A stretch of DNA of 64,000 nt from JAUSEW01 sp964414015 (GTDB lineage: Bacteria > Patescibacteriota > Microgenomatia > Levybacterales > UBA12049), in the NCBI GenBank assembly GCA_964414015.1, contig CAYPUE010000001.1, forward strand, positions 16,619 through 80,618. The letters are read 5' to 3'. A program made the translations under genes and the position numbers. Below the pieces are notes generated by a model that saw only the letters and a program-made list of their open reading frames with translations, was not told the origin of the DNA and made no database searches. Positions 1-9,499 of the stretch are shown piece by piece (positions within the stretch are counted from its first letter, which is position 1; every line of letters starts with the position of its first letter).

Positions 1-1
1 T

Positions 2-1216
2 CTAGGACAAATATCGACAATTGCTTCCTTGATCGGCTTAGCAATAATTCTACTGAAGTTCCCAAAACAATTTATATTTTTATCAATAATCCCATTTATT
101 ACTTTTATCTACATTAGCTTCTATATGCACGCGCAATACGAAAGGCTGGCGATACCCATTACGCCATTTTTATCCCTATATATTGGCGTTTTCATCTATA
201 CTTTTTGGAGTTGGATAAAACAGTTAAATGCGGTTAAAGCAAAAGTCATTTTCGGAATAGTTTGTTTTTCTGTTTTTTATTATCCCTTTACTCAATCTTT
301 CAGTTCCAGTTGGGCTTGCGGACAAAAAACCGTATATCAGCAAAGTCAGGAATGGATTGCAGATAATATGCCTGATAATCCAAAGGTTGCATATAAAACA
401 TATATTTCTTTTCCTTCGAAACCTTTTGATAAGCTGACAGAGATTAAGCCTACTGAAAATTTTTCTCTTGAAGAAGTACGCAATACGGACTCTGACTACG
501 CATTTATAAATACCAGTAACGCATTGGGATATTACGCTTATAGATTTGACACTGATTTTTTTATTCCCCCAAATGATATCTATCAAAACAATTTTGTTCT
601 CTTGTCTCTATATGAATATAAAACAAGGGGAACACTACTAAAAAAACTGTCAAAACCAGATATGTGCGCTCAAGATAATCTTTTATTTTATAAACTTCCC
701 TCTCTGTTGCCCGAATCTAAAAACTTAATTAAAAATTTTTCATTTGAGACTACAAACGACATGAAGTTTTGGAGTCTTCAAAATTACTCATTGAGATCTA
801 AAAAAGCAGAGATGCTTTATTCTGAAAAAGAAGGCATTGAAAAAGGATCATTAGGGTATAAATGGGAGAATATTTCTTTTACGCCGCCAAGAATAATTTC
901 TCAAAAAATTAAAGTCACGGGTGGAAAAATATATACATTTTCGGGTTGGATAAAATCCAGCCAAATTCTTAAATCAAATGAAAGAGATGGATTTTTAAGA
1001 ATAGACTTTTATAAAGACCCAAAAAACAAAATTATTTTACCAGGCGACGCAGTTGCTCTTTCCCCAAGAGTTTATGGTGACCCGGAATGGAAAAAAGTAT
1101 CAATTTCCGCAATCGCTCCAAATGGCTCAAGCTTCGCTATTATCTCCCTAAACGTTACTGCGACAAAATCATCAGGGTCATTTTATTTTGATAATCTTCA
1201 ATTCCTTGAACCTTGA
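2..1216 (+). CDS. GT39-like membrane glycosyltransferase with sugar-binding-like C-terminal domain (5' partial)
   Basis: The reading frame is open to the left edge (404 residues visible), so the N-terminus with the catalytic Asp loop lies outside the window. The first ~95 residues are hydrophobic helices typical of the end of a PMT/ArnT-type GT-C fold. A soluble extracytoplasmic part follows. Its last ~165 residues begin with an Asn-rich 'NLIKNFSFE' segment and end in a 'SFYFDNLQF' strand, the pattern of CBM4/9-like jelly-roll modules. I infer a polyprenyl-sugar-dependent transferase with an attached glycan-binding domain. Its TGA stop overlaps the -35 box of the next gene's promoter. Family placement rests on context and the C-terminal pattern, because the diagnostic N-terminus is missing. 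Confidence 0.6.
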   Translation, partial: LGQISTIASLIGLAIILLKFPKQFIFLSIIPFITFIYISFYMHAQYERLAIPITPFLSLYIGVFIYTFWSWIKQLNAVKAKVIFGIVCFSVFYYPFTQSFSSSWACGQKTVYQQSQEWIADNMPDNPKVAYKTYISFPSKPFDKLTEIKPTENFSLEEVRNTDSDYAFINTSNALGYYAYRFDTDFFIPPNDIYQNNFVLLSLYEYKTRGTLLKKLSKPDMCAQDNLLFYKLPSLLPESKNLIKNFSFETTNDMKFWSLQNYSLRSKKAEMLYSEKEGIEKGSLGYKWENISFTPPRIISQKIKVTGGKIYTFSGWIKSSQILKSNERDGFLRIDFYKDPKNKIILPGDAVALSPRVYGDPEWKKVSISAIAPNGSSFAIISLNVTATKSSGSFYFDNLQFLEP

Positions 1217-1241
1217 CAATAATATTGCTTAAACTTATAAT
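1213..1241 (+). promoter_or_regulatory. Perfect sigma70-type promoter TTGACA-17-TATAAT
   Basis: TTGACA at 1213-1218 and TATAAT at 1236-1241 are separated by exactly 17 nt. The -35 box overlaps the stop codon of the upstream gene. The predicted start (~1248) gives a ~15-nt leader with no Shine-Dalgarno before the ATG at 1264. A second -10-like hexamer, TAATAT at 1251-1256, lies 7 nt before the ATG. Confidence 0.8.
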
Positions 1242-1263
1242 AAACAATATTAATATTACTCGA

Positions 1264-1800
1264 ATGAAGAAAAGTACATTATATATATCTATAATATTAT
1301 TGTCGTTGTTTATTTTCCCTCCTGTTCAGGCTTCATTCGCAGAAGAATCAACCCAATCTGCTATAATTAAATATGACCTTGCTTATCCGGGTATTCTTCC
1401 AGATAATCCTTTATACAAATTGAAAGTTGTTAGAGATAGAATAGTTGCATCCCTCATATCTGATCCCTATAAGAAAATCGAATTTTATCTACTCCAAACA
1501 GATAAAGGAATTTTAGCGACAGCAATGCTTATTGACAATAATAAGGTTGACCTTGCCCTACAAACAGCTTTAAAAGCAGAAAATAACTACACTTTGTTAA
1601 CTCAACAATTATATAAGTTTCGCCAAAAACCAAATGCTAATTTTTTTAAAAAATTGAAAACAGCTTCGTTAAAACACCAGGAAGTGCTCGCATCGTTAAT
1701 TAAAAGAGTTCCTGAAAAAAATAAACAAGCCTTTGCGAACATTATTTATTTCTCACAAAGAAATCTTGAAACAATAGAGGAATACAGGATAAAACGATAG
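1264..1800 (+). CDS. Exported DUF5667-like protein
   Basis: 178 residues starting at the ATG of 'MKKSTLYIS'. An upstream in-frame TTG (1213) would place the start inside the promoter, so I reject it. It has a signal peptide or membrane anchor (hydrophobic ~5-20, Ala-rich cleavage region), then 'YPGILPDNPLYKLK', the signature of DUF5667-type proteins, then a helical, Lys-rich domain. Function is unknown; the family is probably an extracytoplasmic helical protein. A second member sits at 19201-19734, so both are embedded in the glycan region. It converges on the aminotransferase gene with only 18 nt between the stops, where a 12-nt perfect palindrome (1813-1824) lies. Confidence 0.65.
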   Translation: MKKSTLYISIILLSLFIFPPVQASFAEESTQSAIIKYDLAYPGILPDNPLYKLKVVRDRIVASLISDPYKKIEFYLLQTDKGILATAMLIDNNKVDLALQTALKAENNYTLLTQQLYKFRQKPNANFFKKLKTASLKHQEVLASLIKRVPEKNKQAFANIIYFSQRNLETIEEYRIKR

Positions 1801-1818
1801 AATCTTCCGTAAGCTTGA

Positions 1819-2871
1819 TCAAGCCTTATTTTCAAACTTTGATCCTTTTCTAAATTTAATCACTAATTTAGAAACACACTCTATATCTTTTTTAGACAAA
1901 AGGGGATGAAGAGGAAGAGTTACGACTCGATCTCCGATGTACTCTGTGTTAGGCAAATTTGCTTTATAGTTTTTGTAGGCTGTCATTGTATGAACCGGAA
2001 TGAAATGCACGGAACATTGAACTTTATGTTCTGCCATGTATTCAATGAATCTATCTCTATTTTCAACCAAAATTGGATAAAGGTGATTCCCCATATTGTT
2101 CAATCCCAAAATCTTGTTATAGTAATGAACCAAATCTGTTCTTTCTTTCTGCAGAACTGGAAGTCTTTTAAGCTGTACTCTCCCAAGGGAAGAATTTAAA
2201 TCCGTGGTGTTAAACTTATAACCAGGAAATTCTATATCGTATCTCCACTTGCTTTGGTTATCGTATCTTTTCCATGCATCTTTCGACATACCGTGAAGTC
2301 TGGCTTTCCTAAGCCAAATAGCCAACTTCTCATCGTCTGTTGTTATCATGCCACCCTCTCCCGTTGTCATATTCTTTGTCGCATAAAATGAGTAAGCCGT
2401 TAGATTTTTTGAAGCCCCGCTTTTTGGAATAAGATGGGCACTGTCTTCAACTACGGGTAATTCGTAATTTACAAAAGCTTTCCTTCCGGCATAATGAACA
2501 GGCATAATTGCTTTAGTTTTTTTTGTGATTTTTTTTTCAACGCTTTTTGGATCTAGCGTAAAATCATTTTTATTAATATCAGCAAAGACAGGAGTTGCTC
2601 CTGTATGTACGACTACATTAGCTGTAGCTGCAAATGTAAAAGAAGGCACAATTACTTCATCTCCTATCCCAATGCCTAAAGCTTTGAGGCTTAAAAAAAG
2701 TCCCGCTGTGCAACTATTCAAAGCGACAGCAAATCTAGCTCCAACATAATCTGCAAATTCTTCTTCAAAAGCTAAGGTTTCTTCTCCCATAGTCAACCAT
2801 CCGCTTTTAAGAACTTTTATAACGCTTTCTATGTCTTCTTTCCCGATTACGGTTTTTGAAAACGAAATCAT
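1819..2871 (-). CDS. DegT/DnrJ/EryC1/StrS-family sugar aminotransferase
   Basis: A 350-residue fold-type I PLP enzyme. The Schiff-base Lys is K166 in 'SFYATKNMTTGEGG', and the cofactor Asp is in 'VEDSAH' (~143). This family aminates 4-keto (or 3-keto) nucleotide sugars. It is the last gene of the operon, 3 nt after the UDP-sugar 4,6-dehydratase, which would supply a 4-keto-6-deoxy substrate; together they should make UDP-4-amino-4,6-dideoxy-N-acetylhexosamine, as PglF/PglE do. The segment between 'PVHYAG' and 'VVEDSAH' is about ten residues shorter than usual in the family, and overall length is slightly short. The exact sugar is not determined. Confidence 0.85.
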   Translation of the reverse strand: MISFSKTVIGKEDIESVIKVLKSGWLTMGEETLAFEEEFADYVGARFAVALNSCTAGLFLSLKALGIGIGDEVIVPSFTFAATANVVVHTGATPVFADINKNDFTLDPKSVEKKITKKTKAIMPVHYAGRKAFVNYELPVVEDSAHLIPKSGASKNLTAYSFYATKNMTTGEGGMITTDDEKLAIWLRKARLHGMSKDAWKRYDNQSKWRYDIEFPGYKFNTTDLNSSLGRVQLKRLPVLQKERTDLVHYYNKILGLNNMGNHLYPILVENRDRFIEYMAEHKVQCSVHFIPVHTMTAYKNYKANLPNTEYIGDRVVTLPLHPLLSKKDIECVSKLVIKFRKGSKFENKA

Positions 2872-2874
2872 AAT

Positions 2875-4281
2875 TTAGTTTCTAAAGGATGTAAAAATTT
2901 TCGACAACTCTTTTCTTACCATTTCGTCACGAAAATGATCTGCATGCTGCACAAGCGTTTTGATTATTTTTTCAGAATCTTTCAATTCTAAATTCGAATT
3001 TTCTGCAATAAAAATCTTTTTATTTAAAGTTTTTGTCAGATTTTCTTTTTTTGTAAAAAGTTCCTCGCTAAGCTTTTCTCCGGGTCGCAATCCAGTATAA
3101 ACTATTTTAATATCTTCTTGAGGAATAAGACCTGAAAGTTTTATTAAAAGTTTCGCTAGATCTACTATTCTTATCGACTCCCCCATATCGAGTATGAAAA
3201 TTTCTCCGCCTTTTCCAAATACGGTTGCCTGAAAAATAAGCTGTACAGCCTCAGGTATAGACATAAAGAATCTTTTCATGTCTTTATGGGTAATAGTTAC
3301 GGGACCACCTTCGCTTATTTGTTTTTTAAACAAAGGCAAAACGCTGCCAAAACTATCTAGAACATTACCAAAACGAACAGATATGAATTTCGTAAAAGAT
3401 TTTTTTGAAAATTCAGATACGATGCTTTCCGCAATTCGTTTCGTAGCGCCCATGACACTTTTGGGATAAACTGCTTTATCTGTAGATATCAAGACAAAAT
3501 GCGATGATCTATATTTTTTGGCAATTTTTGCTAGAACTATCGTTCCAAATACGTTATTTTTAACCGCCTCGCTTGGATTATCTTCCATTAATGGCACATG
3601 TTTATACGCAGCAGCATGAAAAACTATATCGGGTTTTTCTTCTTTAAAAACCCTATCCACTTTAGCTTCATTCTTTATGTCTCCTATTATGCTTTTTGTG
3701 CTTATATTCGTAAATTTTGATTTAAATTCTAAATCCAGATCGAACATTCCATTTTCCCACCAATCATAAAAAATAAGTTTTTTTGGAGAAAAAAGCGCTA
3801 ATTGCCTACAGATTTCGTGACCAATTGATCCGCATGCTCCTGTAATAAGAATCTTTTTCCCCTTAAAAAAATTTATTAAGGTATTTTGCTCCATTTGAAC
3901 TATTTCTCTGCCTATCAAATCAGAAACATCTACGTCTCTAATCTGATTTATCGCCACTTTTCCTTGTATGATATCTAGAGTTCTTGGTATAACCTTAAAA
4001 GCTATATTTAGGTTTTTGCATCTTTCTATAATTTTTCTGATTATTCCTCCTCTCGCAGAAGGAATGGCGATAAATATCTCACTAATCTTATATTTTTTTA
4101 TCAGCATATGAAGATCATTTATTTGCCCCAAAACTTGCAAGCCTAAAACTCTTTTACCAATCTTTTCCAAATCATCATCTACGAATCCAATAATCTCAAT
4201 CTTAATGCTTTTATGCTTTCTAAACTCTTTTAGAAGCTCTTTTCCTGCCACTCCAGCTCCAATTATTAATGCTTTAATCAT
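2875..4281 (-). CDS. FlaA1/PglF/CapD-like UDP-N-acetylhexosamine 4,6-dehydratase
   Basis: 468 residues with two Rossmann domains. The N-terminal nucleotide-binding domain (~1-120) has 'GAGVAG' at 8-13. The extended-SDR catalytic domain has 'GACGSIG' at 148-154 and 'STDKA' at ~266-270, and the usual YxxxK appears as MxxxK ('MGATK', M277/K281), as is typical for FlaA1/PglF dehydratases. Unlike full-length PglF/WbpM it lacks the N-terminal membrane helices, so it should be cytosolic. It would convert UDP-GlcNAc to the 4-keto-6-deoxy sugar used by the aminotransferase that follows. It lies 1 nt downstream of the preceding GT4 gene. Confidence 0.88.
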   Translation of the reverse strand: MIKALIIGAGVAGKELLKEFRKHKSIKIEIIGFVDDDLEKIGKRVLGLQVLGQINDLHMLIKKYKISEIFIAIPSARGGIIRKIIERCKNLNIAFKVIPRTLDIIQGKVAINQIRDVDVSDLIGREIVQMEQNTLINFFKGKKILITGACGSIGHEICRQLALFSPKKLIFYDWWENGMFDLDLEFKSKFTNISTKSIIGDIKNEAKVDRVFKEEKPDIVFHAAAYKHVPLMEDNPSEAVKNNVFGTIVLAKIAKKYRSSHFVLISTDKAVYPKSVMGATKRIAESIVSEFSKKSFTKFISVRFGNVLDSFGSVLPLFKKQISEGGPVTITHKDMKRFFMSIPEAVQLIFQATVFGKGGEIFILDMGESIRIVDLAKLLIKLSGLIPQEDIKIVYTGLRPGEKLSEELFTKKENLTKTLNKKIFIAENSNLELKDSEKIIKTLVQHADHFRDEMVRKELSKIFTSFRN

Positions 4282-4282
4282 G

Positions 4283-5440
4283 TCAATTTTTAAATAATTC
4301 TATTTTTTTTATTAAATTTGCCGCTATTTGCGATACGTTAAAGTCCTTTGCGAAAACTTTTAGATTATTTTTGAAACTTTTTCTTTTATCTTTTCCGTTC
4401 TTAACGAATGTTTCCAACATCGCTGATAGCTTTTTAATATCTCCTGATGGGAATGTATATCCTATTTTGTATTTTTTTACTAATTTAGGCATATCTCCAG
4501 CATCCGAAACAATAACGGGAATTCCTGCCTTCGCGCCCTCTGTCAAAGTCAAAGGGATACTATCGCTTCTCGATGGGATAACTAATAAATCTGATTTTGC
4601 AAGATATGAAAATATAATATTTTTATCATCTACATTTCCCAAAAATGAAACTTTTCCCCTTAGACCATATTCTACACTTTTTTGGATTAGTTTCTCAAGC
4701 AACACTCCTCCACCCAAAAAATAAGCATGATAATTCATTTGCTTTGGTAACGCCGAAAGCGAAGACAAAAGTATATCAGGACCTTTCACCTTCTCAAGAC
4801 GTCCCAAAAAAATAAAATTTACTAATCTTTCATCTATAGCTACTTTTATTCTTTTTATATTCCTAAATGCTGTTGCTGAAGGGAGAAATGTGCAAATCTT
4901 GTTGCTAAACTTAGTAATTTTATTGGCTAAATCAATACCGTCTGCAAGAAGAAAATTTGAATTATCAACAGATTTTTTAATCCAATATCCTACAATGGGC
5001 AACTTTTGATAAATATATATGTCTGAACCAAGAGCCCATATGCCATATGGAACTTTCAAGGCTCTATTGATCTGGTATGCCAATATACCAGCCGGAATTG
5101 CCCAAAACGCCAAACATAAATCAACCGGGTCTTTCTTAATGATTGCTTCTATATCATTTTTTGACTGAATAAATAATATACAAAGTTTGATCAGATCGAA
5201 TATATTGTAGAATTTAACTTCGCCGAGACTTTTCCCAAGACTTCCTTTGCTCAAAAAGTAAATCTTAAGTCTGCCATCTAAACAAACTGTTGTTTTTGCA
5301 ACTGATGCGTTGACAACGAAAATCTGAATACTGTGACCTCTTTCTGCGAGTTCTTGCGCCATATCTGAAACGAAAATTCCGGCATTGCCTCTCTCTTTTG
5401 AAGACAAAGGATAGTTGTGAGTTATAAATGCTATTTTCAT
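4283..5440 (-). CDS. GT4-family glycosyltransferase
   Basis: A 385-residue GT-B enzyme. The N-terminal acceptor domain opens with 'MKIAFITHNYPL', and the C-terminal donor domain starts at 'FIFLGRLEKVKGPD' (~210). The E-x7-E donor motif appears as D-x7-E ('DSIPLTLTE'), a conservative change at the first acidic position. It should transfer a sugar from a nucleotide donor to a lipid-linked acceptor on the cytoplasmic face. The start overlaps the upstream GT39 stop by 4 nt, implying translational coupling. Donor and acceptor cannot be read from sequence. Confidence 0.85.
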   Translation of the reverse strand: MKIAFITHNYPLSSKERGNAGIFVSDMAQELAERGHSIQIFVVNASVAKTTVCLDGRLKIYFLSKGSLGKSLGEVKFYNIFDLIKLCILFIQSKNDIEAIIKKDPVDLCLAFWAIPAGILAYQINRALKVPYGIWALGSDIYIYQKLPIVGYWIKKSVDNSNFLLADGIDLANKITKFSNKICTFLPSATAFRNIKRIKVAIDERLVNFIFLGRLEKVKGPDILLSSLSALPKQMNYHAYFLGGGVLLEKLIQKSVEYGLRGKVSFLGNVDDKNIIFSYLAKSDLLVIPSRSDSIPLTLTEGAKAGIPVIVSDAGDMPKLVKKYKIGYTFPSGDIKKLSAMLETFVKNGKDKRKSFKNNLKVFAKDFNVSQIAANLIKKIELFKN

Positions 5441-7578
5441 GGCGTAATATCTGATAATTTAGAGATGATAATTCTTTCTACATTAAATATACAGGAGTTA
5501 TTAGAATCCGGATAAATTATAATAGACTTTGCGGGCTTTGCTGCAAAGAAATAGACCAAACGTCTATCTTTTGGTTCTATATCTGTAGTAACCTGCAAAA
5601 TGGGAACATTATCCGCTTGCCTCTGCCAAACTTCCCCATCCTTAGAAATATGAACCGTTCCTTCCTTTAGCGGATCACAATTTGAATTATCATAATAGAG
5701 GTCAAGTTTAGTTAGAAAAATGTTCTTATTGAAAACAATTCTAAGTCCACTGTCTTCATCTTTCTCTGCTGATACGATATCCACATTATTGTCTTCGTTT
5801 AAAAAATCTTTCTTCGTATGTTCTATGTCGTTTTTCCATATTTTTAAAATTGTTACTCCATCTATTTTTTTATCATAAACCGGATTAAGGTAGGTTTCCA
5901 AATATTCATACTGATATCCTTGCAAAGGGAAACCTTGGGCGATCATGTCCATTAGGTATTCACCCTTCCGTTCAGTACCGCTCCAATAGTTGTTCCACAA
6001 AGCAATATCTGTCCTTAGCCGGGGTCGTGGTATATTTCCAAGCGTTGCAGAAACAAGAGCTAATTGTGCACTTCCAGGTGCATTTTTATTCATCCACTCG
6101 ACCCCCTGAAGATATACATTACCATAACTATTACCCCAACCCGAAATATTTTTCTCTTTTGCTCCTTTCAATCCGCCAATAAAACTATTAAAATAAACAT
6201 TTTCATTTGGATGAAGGCGTATTATATTTATTGCTGCCGGAATAAACATTATTATAATTAAACTCATTACAAAAAGATTAACCATGTAAAGTTTGTTTTT
6301 AGCAAATATCTTATTTTGAATAAGAAAATTTGAAATGGATTTTCTTATCATTAATGCCCCTAATCCAGCTAAAAGAGCCATCGCCGGAATAAATTCCATT
6401 ATTTGCCTATCTCCGCCATAAATAGATGCACCAGGAACGCTTACTCTCAATATTGGGATAACAAACCACAAGAGAAATAAAAACGATGTCTTTTTATTTT
6501 CTTTTTTAAATAAAGACATGGAGCTCAATATGCCTAATCCTGATAAGAAAATTATTATTGGCGGAGTTGTATAGAAAATCCATTGTATTGCATACGTATT
6601 CCATCCGAATAATAAATACCCTGACTGGTAAATTGCGCCGGTACCAATACCTTTGTAATAAAGCACTACAGACAATAAATTACGATAGGGATCTTGCCAT
6701 AAGTAAGGCCATGTACCAAAGAATATGGCAAATACTATAAATGGATAAAATATTAAATAGAATAAGAGTGTTCTATTTTTTTTAGTAAACGCTATTAACT
6801 TAGGCCATTTAAACTTACCCCAAATGTAAGCAATAAACCACGGAAGAATTATAAAAGGCAAAAATACAATATTAAATTTTGTACCCAACGCAAATCCACA
6901 AGAAATACTTGAAGCTAAAATCCATCTCCAACTTTTTCTTGTTATCCCTTCAAAAAAAGCAAAAATTGTAAAGGTAAAAAATGCAGCTTCAGGAGGATCT
7001 TTTATGTTGAAATGCACTTCGCCAAAAAATAAAGGGTAAAGAAAGAGAGAAAGAGAGGAAATAATTCCTGCAAAAATTCCGTAATACCTGGCAGAAAAAA
7101 TATAAACCACAAAAAGCATTAATCCTCCAGTTAAAATTTCAAATAGATGGTATGAATTTAAGTCATCCATTACGCCTAGCTTTCTATAAAAAATGTAATT
7201 TGTGGTAGCTGCTAGAATATCGCTAAGAGGAGGATGTCCGCTATCATTCTTAAGGAAATATTCTGGAGTCCACCCTTCATATTGATATCCGCTTGCTCTT
7301 AAGTCTGACGTTAATTTTCTTTGTTTTTCCTTATATTCCTGCAAAGCTTTTTTTATATCGGGATATCCTGGGTTTCCCGCATGGGGTTTATCTTGAGATA
7401 AACCGGAAAAATCTTTTTTGCCAGTAAGAAAATAGTGAAGGTATGCAAAACCTCTTGAAAAATGCAGAGGCTCGTCCCAATTGATCCCATAATCTGACAT
7501 TGTCAAAAAAAGAGCAGAAAAATAGAAAGATACCAACATTAATCCTACAATAATGTATTTTTTCTTGAATAAATTCAT
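5437..7578 (-). CDS. GT39/PMT-like membrane glycosyltransferase with C-terminal beta domain
   Basis: 713 residues with multiple hydrophobic helices. The first periplasmic loop carries the catalytic-type acidic pair D35-E36 ('NWDEPLHF'), as in PMT/ArnT enzymes, followed by a long loop and later 'FNIKDPPEAAFF'. The last ~110 residues are a soluble domain of alternating beta segments resembling an F5/8C or other galactose-binding jelly roll (weak call). It should use a polyprenyl-phosphate sugar donor outside the membrane. The start overlaps the preceding GT4 by 4 nt. It is the longest GT39-like protein in the window. Confidence 0.8.
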   Translation of the reverse strand: MNLFKKKYIIVGLMLVSFYFSALFLTMSDYGINWDEPLHFSRGFAYLHYFLTGKKDFSGLSQDKPHAGNPGYPDIKKALQEYKEKQRKLTSDLRASGYQYEGWTPEYFLKNDSGHPPLSDILAATTNYIFYRKLGVMDDLNSYHLFEILTGGLMLFVVYIFSARYYGIFAGIISSLSLFLYPLFFGEVHFNIKDPPEAAFFTFTIFAFFEGITRKSWRWILASSISCGFALGTKFNIVFLPFIILPWFIAYIWGKFKWPKLIAFTKKNRTLLFYLIFYPFIVFAIFFGTWPYLWQDPYRNLLSVVLYYKGIGTGAIYQSGYLLFGWNTYAIQWIFYTTPPIIIFLSGLGILSSMSLFKKENKKTSFLFLLWFVIPILRVSVPGASIYGGDRQIMEFIPAMALLAGLGALMIRKSISNFLIQNKIFAKNKLYMVNLFVMSLIIIMFIPAAINIIRLHPNENVYFNSFIGGLKGAKEKNISGWGNSYGNVYLQGVEWMNKNAPGSAQLALVSATLGNIPRPRLRTDIALWNNYWSGTERKGEYLMDMIAQGFPLQGYQYEYLETYLNPVYDKKIDGVTILKIWKNDIEHTKKDFLNEDNNVDIVSAEKDEDSGLRIVFNKNIFLTKLDLYYDNSNCDPLKEGTVHISKDGEVWQRQADNVPILQVTTDIEPKDRRLVYFFAAKPAKSIIIYPDSNNSCIFNVERIIISKLSDITP

Positions 7579-8693
7579 AAATCCTTAATTATTTTCATAA
7601 AATAATTTGCAGTTTTTTGCCAATCATATTGCTTGCTTTGCTTAATTGCTCCATCTCTTAAAATCTTATATAGATTTTTATTTTCAAAAAGCTTAACCAG
7701 ATTTCTAAATAATTCTTCCGTGGTATTTTTATTACAAACTAACCCAGTTTTGTAGTTTATGGCTACTTCCGAAAGCCCAGGAGAATTATAAACAACAGCC
7801 GGAGTCCCTACCATTCCTGCCTCCGGAATAGTTAAGCCGAATCCTTCCTTAAATGATGGGGAAACCAATATGTGCGCTTTTGACATTAGCTCAAATTTCT
7901 TGTTCTCATCCACGAAGCCGAAAAAAGTAACTGCATCTTCAAGACTAAGTTTTCTGATCATGTCTCGTAAATGTTGTTCGTATTCGTTATTTCCTCTGCC
8001 AATGATCCATAACTTAACATCATTATTCCACCTTTTTAATTTAGATAGAGTAAGCAAAGCGTCTTCCGCCCCTTTAGTTTTGGCCAAACGTCCTACGAAA
8101 ATTATGGTGGGATCGCTTGCTTTTTTCAAAACTTTGATATTTTTTGGCTTGCTTATCCCCATTGGCAAAACTTTTATATTTTTATGATCCACTCCGTTCT
8201 TAACCAAATCAATTTTTGTAGAATTGGAGATTGTGACAAAATTGATTTTTTTATAAACGAGCCTAAGATAAAAAATCTCAGCAATTCTTCCGATATAACC
8301 GAAAAATCCTCCGAACATTTTTATCCAAATATCACCTGCAACTTCACAAACCAAAACGATCTTTTTCTCTTTTACGTAAAAAGGCGTAAAGAAAGGAAGA
8401 CCATGCACCTCGTCGATAACAATATCTATTCTTCCTATAAGCTTAGTTAAGTAGTAATAAAATGCTAGGAAATGAACTGACCTAAATAGATACCTTGCAT
8501 CAGGATGACCCATTCTGATTACTCGAACGCCGTCTATAACTTCTTTGTTTTTACAACCAGGAAACGAGGACGAGAATAGAATTACCTTATTCCCTTTCTT
8601 AACCCATCTTTTAGCAATTTCGTGAGTTAATATTTCTGCCCCGCCCGAAGAAGGATTCTTAATATCACGCCAATTAAATATTAATATTCTCAT
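7575..8693 (-). CDS. GT4-family glycosyltransferase
   Basis: 372 residues, GT-B fold. The N-terminal 'SSGGAEILTHEIAK' is the Gly-rich acceptor-domain loop typical of GT4. The donor domain starts at 'IIFVGRLAKTKGAED' (~195), with a canonical E-x7-E ('EGFGLTIPE') near residue 284. It is a retaining transferase using a nucleotide sugar in the cytoplasm. It overlaps both neighbours by 4 nt inside the ten-gene operon. Sugar specificity is unknown. Confidence 0.88.
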   Translation of the reverse strand: MRILIFNWRDIKNPSSGGAEILTHEIAKRWVKKGNKVILFSSSFPGCKNKEVIDGVRVIRMGHPDARYLFRSVHFLAFYYYLTKLIGRIDIVIDEVHGLPFFTPFYVKEKKIVLVCEVAGDIWIKMFGGFFGYIGRIAEIFYLRLVYKKINFVTISNSTKIDLVKNGVDHKNIKVLPMGISKPKNIKVLKKASDPTIIFVGRLAKTKGAEDALLTLSKLKRWNNDVKLWIIGRGNNEYEQHLRDMIRKLSLEDAVTFFGFVDENKKFELMSKAHILVSPSFKEGFGLTIPEAGMVGTPAVVYNSPGLSEVAINYKTGLVCNKNTTEELFRNLVKLFENKNLYKILRDGAIKQSKQYDWQKTANYFMKIIKDL

Positions 8694-9499
8694 CCTATAT
8701 TAACTCTAAAATTTAATTCCGGATCGTATCTCCATTTTCTTTTATTGTTGTTATCATAATATTTTAAGATTTTCAGCCTGTAAAAAATAGCAAGCGAATC
8801 CCAAAAGGTCTTAAATAATGCCGACATTAAGCTTTGAGAAACCAAACTTTTTTTAAAATTATATTTTATTTCAACGGGAGCCTCGAATATTTTTTTATAA
8901 CCCAGATGGTAAGCTACTGCCAAAATTTCTATATCGAAAGCAAATTCCTTAACTAATAGTCTAGGGAAAACATCTTCTATAACTTTCCTTTTGAAAAATT
9001 TCATCCCAACTTGTGTATCTCGCACATTAAGACCAAAAAGTACTCTTATGAAAATTTGAGACAGAAGACTTATTATTTTTCTACTTAAGGGATATTTAAC
9101 CTTAGATGATGGATGACGCTTGCTCCCAATCATTACGTCTGCATCATGCCACTCGAACTGCTCAATCAAGATCGATAATCCATTTGGATTAAGGTCCATT
9201 CCCGAGTCAATAAAACCAACTATATCCCCTTTCGATCTAACCATGCCATACCTAACAGCATAACCTTTCCCATGATTATGCTCATAACCCACAACTATGA
9301 CTTTATTAGAACTTGCTTTTTTTGCATTCTTAAATGTCTCATCAGCTTGACCATCTACCACAACGATAATTTCATAATCATACCGTAATTCTTCCATGAC
9401 ATTTTTGATGCGCAATATATCTTCACGAATCGTTTTTTCTTGCTTGAACGCGGGAATAATAACGGATACCAAATGTTGTCTTTTATTTTGTTTCGCCAT
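8690..9499 (-). CDS. GT2 glycosyltransferase, DPM/dolichyl-phosphate glucosyltransferase-like
   Basis: 269 residues, single GT-A domain. 'SVIIPAFKQEKTI' is the nucleotide-binding start, and the acidic metal motif is spread as D98...D102 ('IDSGMDLNP'). 'DTQVGMKFF' matches the acceptor-loop signature of polyprenyl-phosphate glycosyltransferases. It likely charges polyprenyl phosphate with one sugar for the GT-C enzymes encoded nearby. There is no clear C-terminal transmembrane pair. The start lies within the last 17 nt of the flippase gene. Confidence 0.8.
   Translation of the reverse strand: MAKQNKRQHLVSVIIPAFKQEKTIREDILRIKNVMEELRYDYEIIVVVDGQADETFKNAKKASSNKVIVVGYEHNHGKGYAVRYGMVRSKGDIVGFIDSGMDLNPNGLSILIEQFEWHDADVMIGSKRHPSSKVKYPLSRKIISLLSQIFIRVLFGLNVRDTQVGMKFFKRKVIEDVFPRLLVKEFAFDIEILAVAYHLGYKKIFEAPVEIKYNFKKSLVSQSLMSALFKTFWDSLAIFYRLKILKYYDNNNKRKWRYDPELNFRVNIG

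Noticed and set aside
1813..1824. Palindrome GCTTGATCAAGC as a bidirectional terminator
   Set aside because: No loop and no T-tracts; too short to support.
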